The notes: generated by a model from the sequence alone, not told the origin. 64,000 bases of DNA from Staphylococcus xylosus (GCF_002732165.1 NZ_MRZO01000002.1:248001-312000), one strand, 5' to 3'. Positions 38,397-47,949 are shown, counted from the first letter of the stretch. Numbers and translations are program-made.

Positions 38397-40556
38397 TTAT
38401 TTTGAAGATTCTTGTACTTTTTCAACTTCAGCTAAATAGTTTGCTAACTGTTCGTAGAGACCTAACACCATTTTAGGCTTAATTCTAGTATCAGTTAAAT
38501 CCCAACCTACTAGATCCATATGGTCCCAATTTTTTAGTGTAGGCATAACCCCCCATAATCCTAATTCTGGTTTACTATCAAACGTTGTATCTTTGTGAGG
38601 TTTATTAAAAGGATACAGACCTGATTTTAATGGCACAGGGCCATCTCCTTCTCTCCAACTTTCAGGATTTTGTCTGCCAACTAAGTTAGCTAATAACTTA
38701 AATGGAGCAAACATCTTGAAGTTACCACGTTGGCGATTATTAAAAGTTTTATGGGTATCTTCAGCAGTAATAGATGTATAAGCAACGTCTTTACTTAAAG
38801 TTAATCGATCATTAATTTTTTTCGATCCTTCAATTGAGCCGTCTGTAAAACTTGTATCTTCAGTTTTCCAAACTTTGTTGTCTTTAACTCGTTTTAAATA
38901 TTGAATAAATGATTCATCATCTCTTTGTTTTATTCCCCAAGGTTCGAGACCATAGTCGGCTTTAGTGTATTTATTGCTAGTGTATTTTAGAATTTTGTAG
39001 AATAATTTTCTAGCAATTGGTTTATTACCTAACTTGTCCGATATAAATGTACCGTTATGAGGTGTGGCGATGGTTGTAACAGAGGAAACCATATTATCAT
39101 TGCCCCCTGCAAATATTTCAGGTATATCTCCACCATGTTTTTTCTGGTATTCAATTTCTTCAGGAACGCCATTTCTTAGCATATCCTCTAATACTTGGAT
39201 CGTTTGGCCGCCAAAACTATGACCAACTAAATGAACTTTCTTACCAGGAGCCCACTCAGGATAAATGCCTTTATAAGTTTTACCGTATCTAGCATGGCCA
39301 TATTTTTTAGAATGATAAGCGCCATAGTCTACAGTTCCGCCTTTAATATAATAATACAACTCAAGTGCGCGATCATAATTACTTCCAAACGGACTCATTC
39401 CGCCTTCTCTAACATCGTATCCTTGTTTATTTAATTCTTTGTCTAAATCAACTTTATTTCCACCCCAATACGGAGGTAAGACTGCGGGTTTAGATTCATC
39501 TGGATATCCAGAAAAACCGTGAGCTAGAATTATAGGATATTTATTTTTCTTAACTACGCCTTGATTACCTTTTGGAATTGTAGGTGTATAATTATCTTCT
39601 TTAGCAACTTCATTTTTATTTTCAGACGTATTGTTAGCATCTTGTTGCTCATCCTTAGAAGCATCGTTTTGTTTATCGTCCGCCTCGTTCGAATCAGATT
39701 GAGCATCTTTAGAAGCATCGCTTTGTTTATCATCCGCCTCGTTCGAATCAGATTGAGCATCCTTAGAAGCATCGTTTTGTTTATCGTCCGCCTCGTTCGA
39801 ATCAGATTGAGCATCCTTAGAAGCGTCATTTTGTTTATCGTCCGCCTCGTTCGAATCAGATTGAGCATCCTTAGAAGCATCGGTTTGTTTTTCAGACGTA
39901 TTGTTAGCGTCTTGTTGTGCATCCTCAGAAACGTCAATTTGCTTATCATTAGCCTCGTTTGAGTTTGATTGTTCCTCCTCAGAAGCATTATTTAGTTTTT
40001 GAGACTCAACATTTGAATCTTGTTCTTTTAAATTAGAAGATTGATTTTCATTTTTAGAAGCATTGTTGTTTTGAGATACATCCGTATTAGATAATTCATT
40101 CGTCATTTCAGCGTCTTTGTTAGTAGCTCTTTGTTCTAAATTAGAAGCATTATCTTCATCCGCAGAGTCTTGTATATTTAAATTAGATGATTGTTTTACA
40201 TTTTTTGAGTCGGTATTAGGAGATTGTTGTTCAGAATTAGATGGATTATCTTCGTTCTTTGAGTCATTGCTTGGATTCTGTGTATTTGAATTAGATGATA
40301 AGTTCACATTTTTAGAGTCGGAGTCAGGAGATTGTTGTTCAGAATTAGATGGATTGCTCAGGTTTTCAGGCTTATTATTTTGATTTTGTGTCTTTATGTT
40401 AACTTTTTGAAAACTATCTAGACCTTGCTCATTAGTCGATTGATTAACTTCTCTTTCGTCTGCTGAAGCTTGGGAAACGGTACTTAGTGCTACAAATAAA
40501 ATAGAAGTGGTTGTAAGTGATGTTAGTGGTAAAATAATTTTGTTTTTCAATTTCAT
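38397..40556 (-). CDS. Secreted pre-pro-lipase (Geh/Lip family)
   Basis: A 719-residue extracellular triacylglycerol lipase of the staphylococcal type. A signal peptide (about 1-32, ending QASA) lacks the YSIRK motif. A pro-region of about 300 residues, rich in Ser, Asn, Asp and Lys, includes four near-identical 18-residue repeats. The mature lipase starts near residue 335 (YPIILAHGFSGY). It has the nucleophile elbow GHSFGG (about Ser445), the zinc/calcium-binding lid region, and the catalytic Asp and His downstream (NWDHMDLVG near the C-terminus). The ATG follows TGAGGAGG. It is a single-gene unit. The repeats act as an unfolded secretion pro-peptide. Confidence 0.93.
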   Translation of the reverse strand: MKLKNKIILPLTSLTTTSILFVALSTVSQASADEREVNQSTNEQGLDSFQKVNIKTQNQNNKPENLSNPSNSEQQSPDSDSKNVNLSSNSNTQNPSNDSKNEDNPSNSEQQSPNTDSKNVKQSSNLNIQDSADEDNASNLEQRATNKDAEMTNELSNTDVSQNNNASKNENQSSNLKEQDSNVESQKLNNASEEEQSNSNEANDKQIDVSEDAQQDANNTSEKQTDASKDAQSDSNEADDKQNDASKDAQSDSNEADDKQNDASKDAQSDSNEADDKQSDASKDAQSDSNEADDKQNDASKDEQQDANNTSENKNEVAKEDNYTPTIPKGNQGVVKKNKYPIILAHGFSGYPDESKPAVLPPYWGGNKVDLDKELNKQGYDVREGGMSPFGSNYDRALELYYYIKGGTVDYGAYHSKKYGHARYGKTYKGIYPEWAPGKKVHLVGHSFGGQTIQVLEDMLRNGVPEEIEYQKKHGGDIPEIFAGGNDNMVSSVTTIATPHNGTFISDKLGNKPIARKLFYKILKYTSNKYTKADYGLEPWGIKQRDDESFIQYLKRVKDNKVWKTEDTSFTDGSIEGSKKINDRLTLSKDVAYTSITAEDTHKTFNNRQRGNFKMFAPFKLLANLVGRQNPESWREGDGPVPLKSGLYPFNKPHKDTTFDSKPELGLWGVMPTLKNWDHMDLVGWDLTDTRIKPKMVLGLYEQLANYLAEVEKVQESSK
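39661..39876 (-). repeat. Four tandem 54-bp repeats in the lipase pro-region
   Basis: Units at 39661-39714, 39715-39768, 39769-39822 and 39823-39876 differ by only a few bases and encode variants of DAQSDSNEADDKQNDASK. More diverged units continue to about 39984. The repeats keep frame (18 codons each), so copy number can change without breaking the gene. Confidence 0.9.
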
Positions 40557-41003
40557 AAAATCCTCCTCATTTATATTTAATTACATACTAATTTTAATAT
40601 AAAATAAAAAGAATTGTTCTAAATTTCTTGAAACACAATATTTAATTCCTATGTGTAAATACAAATACAATTTTTTGATTGATATTGACACTTAGGGCAT
40701 AAAAAGGAGTAGGAGTCAGAAAGATTATATGTAATTATCAAAAAGTATTAGTTTAGTTGATTTTTTAATCACCTTATAAATACTGTTTCAATCACAATAA
40801 GTAAGAGCTACAACGGTGTAAAATGTCATTTTAATATATTAATAAATAATATAATTTATGGCTTAGTATTTTAGATTCTTCCTTTTCTCACAATTACTAT
40901 GAAATATAGGAAGTAATTGTTAAACTAGATGTTAAGAAATTTTATATACATAAACAGAAAATCAATTAATCATATTATTGCACTAAATATAAGGAGGGTA
41001 TTT
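40557..41003. promoter_or_regulatory. Divergent intergenic region, lipase and ABC exporter
   Basis: A gap of about 450 bp between the lipase and ABC permease starts must hold both promoters. No hexamer pair with good spacing stands out. No coding frame or strong hairpin is seen. Confidence 0.35.
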
Positions 41004-42053
41004 ATGTTTTTAGCATGGAATGAAATTAAACGTAATAAATTGAAATTTAGTTTAATCGTTGGCGTTCTGATAATGATAAGTTATTTGCTGTTCTTATTAT
41101 CTGGTTTAGCCAGTGGATTGATGAATATGAACAGAGAGGGTATTGATAAATGGGGCGCTGATGCAATTGTGTTAAATAAAGATGCAAATCAAACGGTTGA
41201 GCAATCAGCTTTTAATTTAGATAAAGTAGAAAACACTTATAAGCAACAAACAAGTTTAAAGCAGACGGGTGTTATTGTTTCTAACGGTGATAGCGAAGAG
41301 AATGCATTGCTATTTGGCGTTAAAGATGATTCTTTTTTAGTACCCAACATGATTGAAGGAAAGAAATTTAATTCTGATAATGAAGTTATTGCTGATGAAA
41401 CGCTTAAAGAAAAAGGCTTCAAAGTTGGTGATAAATTGTCATTATCACAGTCTGATGAAAAACTGAAAATAGTAGGATTTAGTGAGAGTGCAAAATATAA
41501 CGCTTCTCCTGTGATTTTCTCGAGTAATAGTACAATAGAAAAAATTAATCCATCCTTAAAAGAAGGCATGACGAACGCTGTAGTTGTTAAAGATAAAGAA
41601 TGGAATAAAAAGAATTTAGATAGCAATTTAGAAGCTATTGAAATTGAAAATTTTGTTGAGAATTTACCTGGCTATAAAGCACAAAACTTAACCCTCAATT
41701 TTATGATTTCATTTCTATTTGTTATTTCAGCAACAGTTATAGGTATATTTTTATACGTGATTACACTGCAAAAGACAAATTTATTTGGTGTATTAAAAGC
41801 TCAAGGGTTTACAAATGGTTATTTAGCAAAGGTAGTAATATCACAAACGTTTATTATTGCTTTAATAGGTACAATTGTTGGATTAATACTGACATTAATA
41901 ACAGGGTTATTTTTACCAAGTGCAGTGCCTATTAAATTTAGCATAGCAACTCTAACGATATACGGTATTGTACTGATTGTTGTTTCACTATTAGGTAGTC
42001 TGTTCTCTATATTAACGATAAGAAAAGTGGATCCACTTAAAGCGATAGGGTAA
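41004..42053 (+). CDS. ABC transporter permease (FtsX/MacB type)
   Basis: A 349-residue permease with one N-terminal helix (about 15-38), a periplasmic-type extracellular domain of about 190 residues, and three C-terminal helices (about 228-255, 280-305, 315-340) ending RKVDPLKAIG, the usual FtsX-family tail. The ATG at 41004 follows AAGGAGGG. The longer frame starting at 40929 lacks a ribosome site. The ATPase gene starts 17 bp after it. Such pairs export peptides, lipoproteins or toxic small molecules; the substrate is not known. Confidence 0.87.
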   Translation: MFLAWNEIKRNKLKFSLIVGVLIMISYLLFLLSGLASGLMNMNREGIDKWGADAIVLNKDANQTVEQSAFNLDKVENTYKQQTSLKQTGVIVSNGDSEENALLFGVKDDSFLVPNMIEGKKFNSDNEVIADETLKEKGFKVGDKLSLSQSDEKLKIVGFSESAKYNASPVIFSSNSTIEKINPSLKEGMTNAVVVKDKEWNKKNLDSNLEAIEIENFVENLPGYKAQNLTLNFMISFLFVISATVIGIFLYVITLQKTNLFGVLKAQGFTNGYLAKVVISQTFIIALIGTIVGLILTLITGLFLPSAVPIKFSIATLTIYGIVLIVVSLLGSLFSILTIRKVDPLKAIG

Positions 42054-42070
42054 ATAAGGAGTGTAATTAA

Positions 42071-42739
42071 ATGTTAGAATTTAAAAATGTTACTAAATAT
42101 TTCCAAGACGGAAATCAAAAAATAGAAGCCGTAAAACCTACCTCACTCAAATTTAATCAAAAAGAACTCATTGCTATTATTGGCCCTTCTGGTTCTGGAA
42201 AAAGCACGTTTTTAACTATGGCGGGGGCGCTCCAAACGCCAAGTTCGGGTGATATTATAATTAATGGGAGCGAAGTGTCGGGTATGTCTCAGAAAGCACT
42301 AGCACACACAAGAATGCAAGAAATTGGATTCATACTGCAAGCCACTAATCTCGTGCCTTTTTTAACTGTAAAACAACAATTTAAATTACTAAAGAAACAA
42401 AAGAAAAATGTGCTAAGTGAAGATGAGTATAATCAACTCATGTCACAGCTTAATCTGGAATCAATTGAAAATAAGCTTCCAAGTGAGATATCTGGAGGAC
42501 AAAAGCAGCGTGTGGCAATTGCCAAAGCTTTATATACGCAACCTTCAATCATTTTAGCAGATGAACCGACGGCCTCTTTAGACACCCAGAATGCTATGGA
42601 AGTTATGAAGATTTTAAAGGAACAGACATTAAGAAAAAACAAAACCTGTATAGTAGTTACACATGATGAAAGACTTACGTCATATTGTGATAAGGTTTAT
42701 CATATGGAAGATGGCGTATTAGAGCAAGCTCAAGTCTAA
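42071..42739 (+). CDS. ABC transporter ATP-binding protein (MacB/LolD type)
   Basis: A 222-residue ATPase with Walker A GPSGSGKST, Q loop FILQAT, signature EISGGQKQRVAIAKAL, Walker B IILADEP, D loop TASLD and H loop THDE. It forms an exporter with the permease just upstream (17-bp gap, AAGGAG site before ATG). A broken copy of the same ATPase type lies at 24631-24995. It is followed by a terminator. Confidence 0.93.
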   Translation: MLEFKNVTKYFQDGNQKIEAVKPTSLKFNQKELIAIIGPSGSGKSTFLTMAGALQTPSSGDIIINGSEVSGMSQKALAHTRMQEIGFILQATNLVPFLTVKQQFKLLKKQKKNVLSEDEYNQLMSQLNLESIENKLPSEISGGQKQRVAIAKALYTQPSIILADEPTASLDTQNAMEVMKILKEQTLRKNKTCIVVTHDERLTSYCDKVYHMEDGVLEQAQV

Positions 42740-42810
42740 TGTTTTAACGCTAATAATTAATTCAAGGTACTACTAATTAATAAATATTAGATTCGAAATT
42801 AATATAAATT

Positions 42811-42848
42811 TAGCCTACTTAACTTATAAAATTAAGTAGGCATTTTTA
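42811..42848. terminator. Terminator after the ABC exporter
   Basis: The perfect stem GCCTACTTAA / TTAAGTAGGC with a nine-base loop is followed by ATTTTTAT, in the gap between convergent genes. Confidence 0.82.
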
Positions 42849-42879
42849 TGGGTAATTAATGGAATTTATAAAGAAATAA

Positions 42880-43560
42880 TTATGATTTGTTATCAAAACT
42901 TCTTCCTTCTAAACCAGCTAACTCTTCTTTTGATGCAGATGGTGCTTTCATTTCAAAAATTTGATCGACAACTGTATAGTCATAATAACCTAAGCGTGCA
43001 ATAGGTCTAATAGATTGTATATCAAGTTTCCCATTATCTAGAATAACTTTGTCATCAATATGAACTTGTGTTACACGTCCTATTACCATATCTACAGTTG
43101 ATACTGGATCGCCAGTAGGGATACGCACTGTTTGGACATATTCACACTCAAAATGTACAGGAGATGCTTTGACTCTGTGACCAGGCGCTTCAATGCATTT
43201 CTCTTTTTCTACACCTGCAAATTCAAATTCATCTTCTTCTGGTGGCAATGCCTTAGCAGATAAGTTTACTGCTTCTCTTAAATCATAAGTTGCCATGTTC
43301 CAAACAAACCATCCTGTTTCTTCTGCATTTTTAACTGTATCTTTACGCTCGTGTTCTCCTAAAACAGATTGATTAGCTGCAAACATTACCATAGGCGGAT
43401 CCCATGTTAAATTTTGGTACTGGCTATAAGGTGCTAAATTATCTTTACCATCCTTTGATATTGTTGAAATCCATCCAATTGGTCTAGGAACGGTACTGCT
43501 TTTAAAAGGATCGTGTGGTAAACCATGGCTACGTGTGCCTTGTTTTGGTGAATAATTCAT
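42880..43560 (-). CDS. Flavin reductase-like domain protein, copy 2
   Basis: A 226-residue FMN-binding split-barrel protein, about 90% identical by eye to copy 1 at 35162-35842, with the same length and the same ending FDNKS. The start is ATG at 43560, with GAGGAG upstream. The frame can be extended to 43578, but the homologue supports the shorter start. Here it stands alone, while copy 1 is followed by a YjiH-type gene. Many synonymous differences show that it is an old duplication or a transferred copy. Confidence 0.85.
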   Translation of the reverse strand: MNYSPKQGTRSHGLPHDPFKSSTVPRPIGWISTISKDGKDNLAPYSQYQNLTWDPPMVMFAANQSVLGEHERKDTVKNAEETGWFVWNMATYDLREAVNLSAKALPPEEDEFEFAGVEKEKCIEAPGHRVKASPVHFECEYVQTVRIPTGDPVSTVDMVIGRVTQVHIDDKVILDNGKLDIQSIRPIARLGYYDYTVVDQIFEMKAPSASKEELAGLEGRSFDNKS

Positions 43561-43680
43561 AACATGATCACTCCTCAAAAATTTTGAAACTACTGCAAGA
43601 ATAATTGTAATTAATGTAAACGTCTAATACTAAATTTGAATTGATTTATTAGTTCAAACTATAGAACAATGAAAAGTGCA

Positions 43681-44859
43681 TCAATAAGTTGTTTGTTCAT
43701 CGCTTGGCAAGAATAATGAAGCAAGGAATGCTAAGAATGCAATAGATGATATGATTACAAACATACTTGTAAAATTATTTAGAGAAGTAAGGTAAATTGA
43801 TAGGATTGGAGCAACTGCTGTACCTAAAAATAGAATAAATGTGTTAACAGACAAGAAGAAACCTCTATTTCCATACACTACCATATTTACTTTTGCGATA
43901 ACTAAAGGGACTGCAAACGCAATTCCAGCAACAAAACATATACTTAAAAATGTTATTAGTAGAATATTATGTGCAAAAGGCATTAATATTAATGTCACAC
44001 CACAAACGCCTAAAGCAATATTTAAAACAAATTTGACACCATACCTACTACTAATACGTCCCGACATTAATGAACTTAGCATACCAAAAACACCGAATAA
44101 TTTTACTAGAAATGCTGTGTGATTATCTCCGTGTATAGAATCCGATAGTATGAATTTATTTATTACTGCATACATAGAAATGAATGTTGTAAGTAATGTT
44201 AGAGAAATAAAGTAGCAGATTAATACTTTTCGATTTTTAGCAAAGTCTTTAAAATTGCTAAAGTATTTAAGGATTTGAACGTCTGAATTTTTTACAGGGC
44301 TTTCTGGGACATTTCTAAAGATGATAATAGCTAAGCAGATGTATAGTGAAGAAAGTATAAAGAAAATAATGTGCCAATCGAATTGGCTGATTAATATTTC
44401 CGAAAAATTTTGACCTAAAATACCAGATAACATAAAACTTGTACTAATAAAACTTACTGCTGTTAACCTCTTTTTAAGTGGATAAGTTTCGGTAGTGTAA
44501 GTAATAGCTATGGGAGAAAATGCAGCTGCAAATATTCCTTGGAGGCCTCGTAAAATCAATAACGTATTAAAAGAAGTTACAAATCCAATCAAAAAGCAAA
44601 CTATAATTAGACCAATCAGTGAAAGTAAAATGACACGTATTCTTCCAAATTTTTCTGAAATAGTACCATAAAATAAACAGCTAATGGAATAAGTGACTGA
44701 AAAAACCACACCATTCATTGCTGCAACTGACTGAGATATACCAAAATCATTAGCTAAATGCTCTGTTATAGGTATTGCGGTATATAGATTAAACATAATT
44801 AAGATACCAGAAATAAACAAAACAAATGTTATTATATTATAATTTTTTGACGCTTCCAT
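43681..44859 (-). CDS. MFS transporter (DHA1/AraJ-like)
   Basis: A 392-residue major facilitator with twelve predicted helices in two halves. The motif-A-like loop GTISEKFGRIRVILLSL lies between helices 2 and 3 and is echoed in the second half as SGRISSRYGVKFVL. The ATG at 44859 follows AAGGAGT. It resembles sugar or drug efflux proteins. It is upstream of, and divergent from, the pigment operon and has no companion gene. The substrate is unknown. Confidence 0.85.
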   Translation of the reverse strand: MEASKNYNIITFVLFISGILIMFNLYTAIPITEHLANDFGISQSVAAMNGVVFSVTYSISCLFYGTISEKFGRIRVILLSLIGLIIVCFLIGFVTSFNTLLILRGLQGIFAAAFSPIAITYTTETYPLKKRLTAVSFISTSFMLSGILGQNFSEILISQFDWHIIFFILSSLYICLAIIIFRNVPESPVKNSDVQILKYFSNFKDFAKNRKVLICYFISLTLLTTFISMYAVINKFILSDSIHGDNHTAFLVKLFGVFGMLSSLMSGRISSRYGVKFVLNIALGVCGVTLILMPFAHNILLITFLSICFVAGIAFAVPLVIAKVNMVVYGNRGFFLSVNTFILFLGTAVAPILSIYLTSLNNFTSMFVIISSIAFLAFLASLFLPSDEQTTY

Positions 44860-45032
44860 ACGTATTACTCCTTGAAAATGAATTGTTTCCATTATTACAT
44901 TTATTTAGGTTTTGAAAAACCTTTTCTGAAAAATTGTTCATTTCAGTTTTGAATTTTTTATGAAGTGGAAATAGGTAAGTGAGTGTAGAAATTGATGACA
45001 ATCGAATGGGAGCTTTTTCAGGAGGTAAATTA

Positions 45033-45224
45033 ATGAAAATAAACTTAAATTGGGAAAATACTTTTCAAGAATATCAAGATATATTGAATTCTGGTTTAAA
45101 TCCAGAATGGTTATATAGCGCTAAAGCAAATATGATACTAATTCCAGCTTATACAGGAAAGGGGAAAGAGTTTTTTTATACTAGTGACATCATTAAAGCA
45201 AGTAAGACTATCCCCTTTTTTTAG
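45033..45224 (+). CDS. Small hypothetical protein
   Basis: A 63-residue frame with a good ribosome site (AGGAGG, six bases before ATG). The sequence has an amphipathic start (INLNWENTFQEYQDIL) and ends abruptly after TIPFF, which suggests that it may be the front part of a longer lost protein. No domain was recognised. It is not cotranscribed with the pigment genes, because a promoter-like element follows it. Confidence 0.4.
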   Translation: MKINLNWENTFQEYQDILNSGLNPEWLYSAKANMILIPAYTGKGKEFFYTSDIIKASKTIPFF

Positions 45225-45272
45225 ACAATTGTGATGATTCGTAGAATTATTTCATAATTTTTGCTAATAAAG

Positions 45273-45300
45273 GGTTAAAAAATTTTAAGAAGGGTATAAT
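45273..45300 (+). promoter_or_regulatory. SigB-like promoter of the carotenoid operon
   Basis: GGTTAA (45273-45278) and GGGTAT (45292-45297), separated by 13 bp, match the SigB consensus GTTTAA-N12-15-GGGTAT with one mismatch. A TATAAT overlaps at 45295-45300, so SigA could also read it. Pigment genes of S. aureus are SigB-controlled, which supports the call. Confidence 0.65.
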
Positions 45301-45324
45301 ACTTAGTAAGAGACTTGGAGCTCT

Positions 45325-45403
45325 TGTCAATTAAGATAATGAGCAAGTGAGCTCGTTACGTAAAAGATGAGCTGAGGTAAAGTTTGCCTGCTCATCTTTT
45401 TCT
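45325..45403 (+). promoter_or_regulatory. Hairpin leader (possible attenuator) before the pigment operon
   Basis: Between the promoter and the first gene lie two possible hairpins. One is formed by GAGCTC arms near 45330-45355. The second is a terminator-like stem AAAAGATGAGC / GCTCATCTTTT (45362-45400) whose T run ends three bases before the ribosome site. This suggests premature termination control or RNA processing. The regulator is unknown. Confidence 0.5.
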
Positions 45404-45420
45404 ATTTGGAGGCTAAATAT

Positions 45421-46920
45421 ATGAAAAAAATATTATTAACAGGCGCTTCGGGATATATCGGTAGTCACTTAATGAATAAATTAAAAGATAACTATGAAAT
45501 TATAGCTATTTCTAGAAATATAGAAAATAAATCAAATGAACACAATGTTACTTGGAAAGCAGCTGACTTGTTTGATTTAAATGAAATAACAGAAGTAATG
45601 GAGGACATTGATATCGCTATATATCTTGTCCATTCTATGATGCCTTCAGCTAAGTTGACGCAGGCGAGCTTTGAAGATATGGATGCATTATTAGCTGATA
45701 ATTTTGCTAAAGCCGCTAGTTATAACAAAGTTCAGCATATTGTATTTATGAGTGGTTTGATACCTAATACAAGTGAATTATCACCACATTTAAGAAGCCG
45801 TTTAGAGTGCGAACAGATTTTAGGATCATATGGTGTACCAGTAAGTACTTTAAGAGCGGGTTTGATTATAGGCTCTAAAGGAAGTTCTTACCCTATATTA
45901 AAAAAATTAGTGGATAGATTACCTGGCCTGTTACTGCCAAAATGGGCTTATAATACAACATTGCCAGTTGCAATAGACGACGTGATTGACGGTTTATATA
46001 AAATTGTAGAGCGTAATCCAAATGAGAACGAATCGATAGATATTGGTGGACCTAGTCATATGACTTATAAAGATCTATTCAAGCAAACTGCAGAGGTACT
46101 AGATAAACGATTACCTACGATAGATTTGCCTATTATTCCCATTTGGCTAAGTAAATATTGGGTGAAACTTATTTCAGGTGTCCCAAAAGAAATGGTTTAT
46201 CCACTAATGGATAGCTTAATTCATGATATGATTAGAAATGATGAAAATATTGTGAAAGACATTTCTATAGGCAAGATTGATTATAAGGAAAGTGTGCGTA
46301 ATGCCTTGGAAGAAGAAACTAAGACACAAAAGAAAGGGAAGTCATCACGTAAGGGCGATATTAAAGATGTTAGAGCAATATCAAGGGTAGTCTTACCTAA
46401 AGATGTAAATATGATTCAATTGGCAGAATCATATGCAAATTTTTTAAATAGAATTACATTAAATGTCGTTAATAGTGATTTTAACGAAGATAACTTTACG
46501 ATTAGTGTGCCGTGTTTAAATAAGGACTTATTATTATTAAGTAAAGATTTTAAAGCTTCTAATAACGAGAGAATTTTATATCGAATTGTTGGTGGAGATT
46601 TCGCTTTAGATTCAGATGGTGGTAATGCGAGATTAGAGTTTAGAAGATTACCTAATAGTGACGCATGTATCATAGCGTTACAAGAATATGAACCGACGTT
46701 ACCTTGGTGGGTATATAAGTATACCCAAGCAAAAGTTCATAAAAGTGTAATGAATCTTTTTAAATTTAAAATAAGTACTCAAAGAACAAACAAAGGAAAA
46801 CAATTAAATATGAAGAAATTTATTTTACCAATTGTTATTTCAGGTGCTATTGTCTTAAAATTATATGGATTGAAGAAGTATTTAGCTAGAAAAAATAACA
46901 TGTCTAATGCCGAACTATAG
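45421..46920 (+). CDS. NAD(P)-binding SDR/epimerase with DUF2867-like C-terminus
   Basis: A 499-residue protein. Residues 1-290 form an extended/atypical SDR fold (TGASGYIGSHLM; then VHSMMP; RAGLIIGSKGS). A C-terminal domain of about 150 residues resembles DUF2867 and ends in LPWWVYKYTQAKVHKSVMNLF, followed by a single hydrophobic helix (FILPIVISGAIVL). The ATG at 45421 follows TTGGAGG. It is the first gene after the SigB-like promoter and 50 bp before tspO, so it appears to be part of the pigment operon. It may modify a pigment precursor or quinone, but its substrate is unproven. Confidence 0.75.
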   Translation: MKKILLTGASGYIGSHLMNKLKDNYEIIAISRNIENKSNEHNVTWKAADLFDLNEITEVMEDIDIAIYLVHSMMPSAKLTQASFEDMDALLADNFAKAASYNKVQHIVFMSGLIPNTSELSPHLRSRLECEQILGSYGVPVSTLRAGLIIGSKGSSYPILKKLVDRLPGLLLPKWAYNTTLPVAIDDVIDGLYKIVERNPNENESIDIGGPSHMTYKDLFKQTAEVLDKRLPTIDLPIIPIWLSKYWVKLISGVPKEMVYPLMDSLIHDMIRNDENIVKDISIGKIDYKESVRNALEEETKTQKKGKSSRKGDIKDVRAISRVVLPKDVNMIQLAESYANFLNRITLNVVNSDFNEDNFTISVPCLNKDLLLLSKDFKASNNERILYRIVGGDFALDSDGGNARLEFRRLPNSDACIIALQEYEPTLPWWVYKYTQAKVHKSVMNLFKFKISTQRTNKGKQLNMKKFILPIVISGAIVLKLYGLKKYLARKNNMSNAEL

Positions 46921-46970
46921 CTATTAGATATAATAGCTAGTTACTTTTACAAAAAAAGAGGGGATCAACT

Positions 46971-47471
46971 ATGAAAGCAAACGAGATAATTAAAACAATT
47001 ATAAAAGTTATAACACCAATTACAGGCGGTAAATTTATAGGGAAATTTGCAGTGAAAAACGCGAGAAAAGATTATAAAAATAATGTTAAACCACCTTTTT
47101 CACCACCCGGCTATGTCTTTCCAATTGTGTGGCCAATACTTTATACAACGATGGGCGTAGCTTATGCATTAGTGACTAATAAATCTACTAGTAAGGCTTT
47201 GAAAGGTGCTTATTACACGCAATTAAGCCTGAATTATCTATGGTCGATATTATACTTCAAATATAAATTACGCTTTAGTGCGTTGATAGAGAGTGTTGTA
47301 TTACTGGGCGCAGTAGTTACAACAACTGTAAAATTTTTCAATGTAAAAAAAGTTGCTGGCATTTTACTAGTTCCATATATGCTTTGGAGCGCTTTTGCTA
47401 CTTATTTAACAGCTGGTAATTGGTATTTAAATAAAGATAACCCAAGCTATACAGAGAAATCTGAGAATTAA
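46971..47471 (+). CDS. tspO: TspO/MBR family protein
   Basis: A 166-residue membrane protein with five predicted helices, of the TspO family that binds porphyrins, heme and other hydrophobic ligands and takes part in oxidative- and light-stress responses. The signature PPFSPPGYVFPIVWPILYT is intact, as are the aromatic Trp/Asn residues in NYLWSILYF and LTAGNWYLN. The ATG follows AGAGGGGAT. crtO begins five bases after its stop, so it is cotranscribed with the pigment genes. That link is unusual and suggests a role in photo-oxidative stress. Confidence 0.85.
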   Translation: MKANEIIKTIIKVITPITGGKFIGKFAVKNARKDYKNNVKPPFSPPGYVFPIVWPILYTTMGVAYALVTNKSTSKALKGAYYTQLSLNYLWSILYFKYKLRFSALIESVVLLGAVVTTTVKFFNVKKVAGILLVPYMLWSAFATYLTAGNWYLNKDNPSYTEKSEN

Positions 47472-47475
47472 ATTG

Positions 47476-47949
47476 ATGAAAAAGATTATATATATTGCGC
47501 TATATTGGTTTATAGTTCAAATGATTATTGCTCAACTTGGTACTCGTATTAGTTATAAGTTCTTAGAAAAAGATAATAAGTATTTTCGAAGTTGGAATTT
47601 TGAACAAGAGGGTCAATTATGGCAACAATTAGTTAAAGTGCAATATTGGAAAGATCATTTGCCAGACGGTCAAAATCTTAACCCTAATATCAGTAGTAAA
47701 GCGACTTTCGATTTATCTAAAAATATGAATGATATACAGCGATTTATATTAGAAACTAGACGTGCAGAGGTGGTTCATCTGCTATCCATATTTCCTGTTA
47801 TTGCGTTTTTTAAAGCGTCAAAAAGTGTTAAAATAATTAATTATATATATGTCATTATAGCTAATGTGCCTTGTATGATTGTTCAGCGCTATAATCGCCC
47901 TAAGTTAATACGTATTTATAATAAATTACAAAAAAGAAAAGGTGATTAA
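47476..47949 (+). CDS. crtO: Glycosyl-4,4'-diaponeurosporenoate acyltransferase CrtO
   Basis: A 157-residue membrane enzyme that adds a fatty acyl chain to the glucose of staphyloxanthin. The N-terminal helix YIALYWFIVQMIIAQLGTRI and the C-terminal helix ending ANVPCMIVQRYNRP match the S. aureus CrtO layout. Conserved interior residues are KYFRSWNFEQEG and ETRRAEVVH. A TTG three bases earlier is possible, but ATG at 47476 is preferred. crtP starts directly at the next base after its stop codon. Confidence 0.88.
   Translation: MKKIIYIALYWFIVQMIIAQLGTRISYKFLEKDNKYFRSWNFEQEGQLWQQLVKVQYWKDHLPDGQNLNPNISSKATFDLSKNMNDIQRFILETRRAEVVHLLSIFPVIAFFKASKSVKIINYIYVIIANVPCMIVQRYNRPKLIRIYNKLQKRKGD

Noticed and set aside
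39661-39876. Regularly spaced repeats that could suggest a CRISPR array
   Set aside because: The units are contiguous 54-bp coding repeats in frame with the lipase; there are no unique spacers and no cas genes.
39554-39988. Long open frames on both strands inside the lipase gene
   Set aside because: They are shadows of the repeat-rich, low-complexity pro-region; they lack ribosome sites and give highly repetitive, basic or hydrophobic text.
40929-41003. Longer N-terminus for the ABC permease
   Set aside because: The extra 25 codons lack a ribosome site and resemble non-coding AT-rich DNA, while ATG at 41004 has AAGGAGGG and matches the family start.
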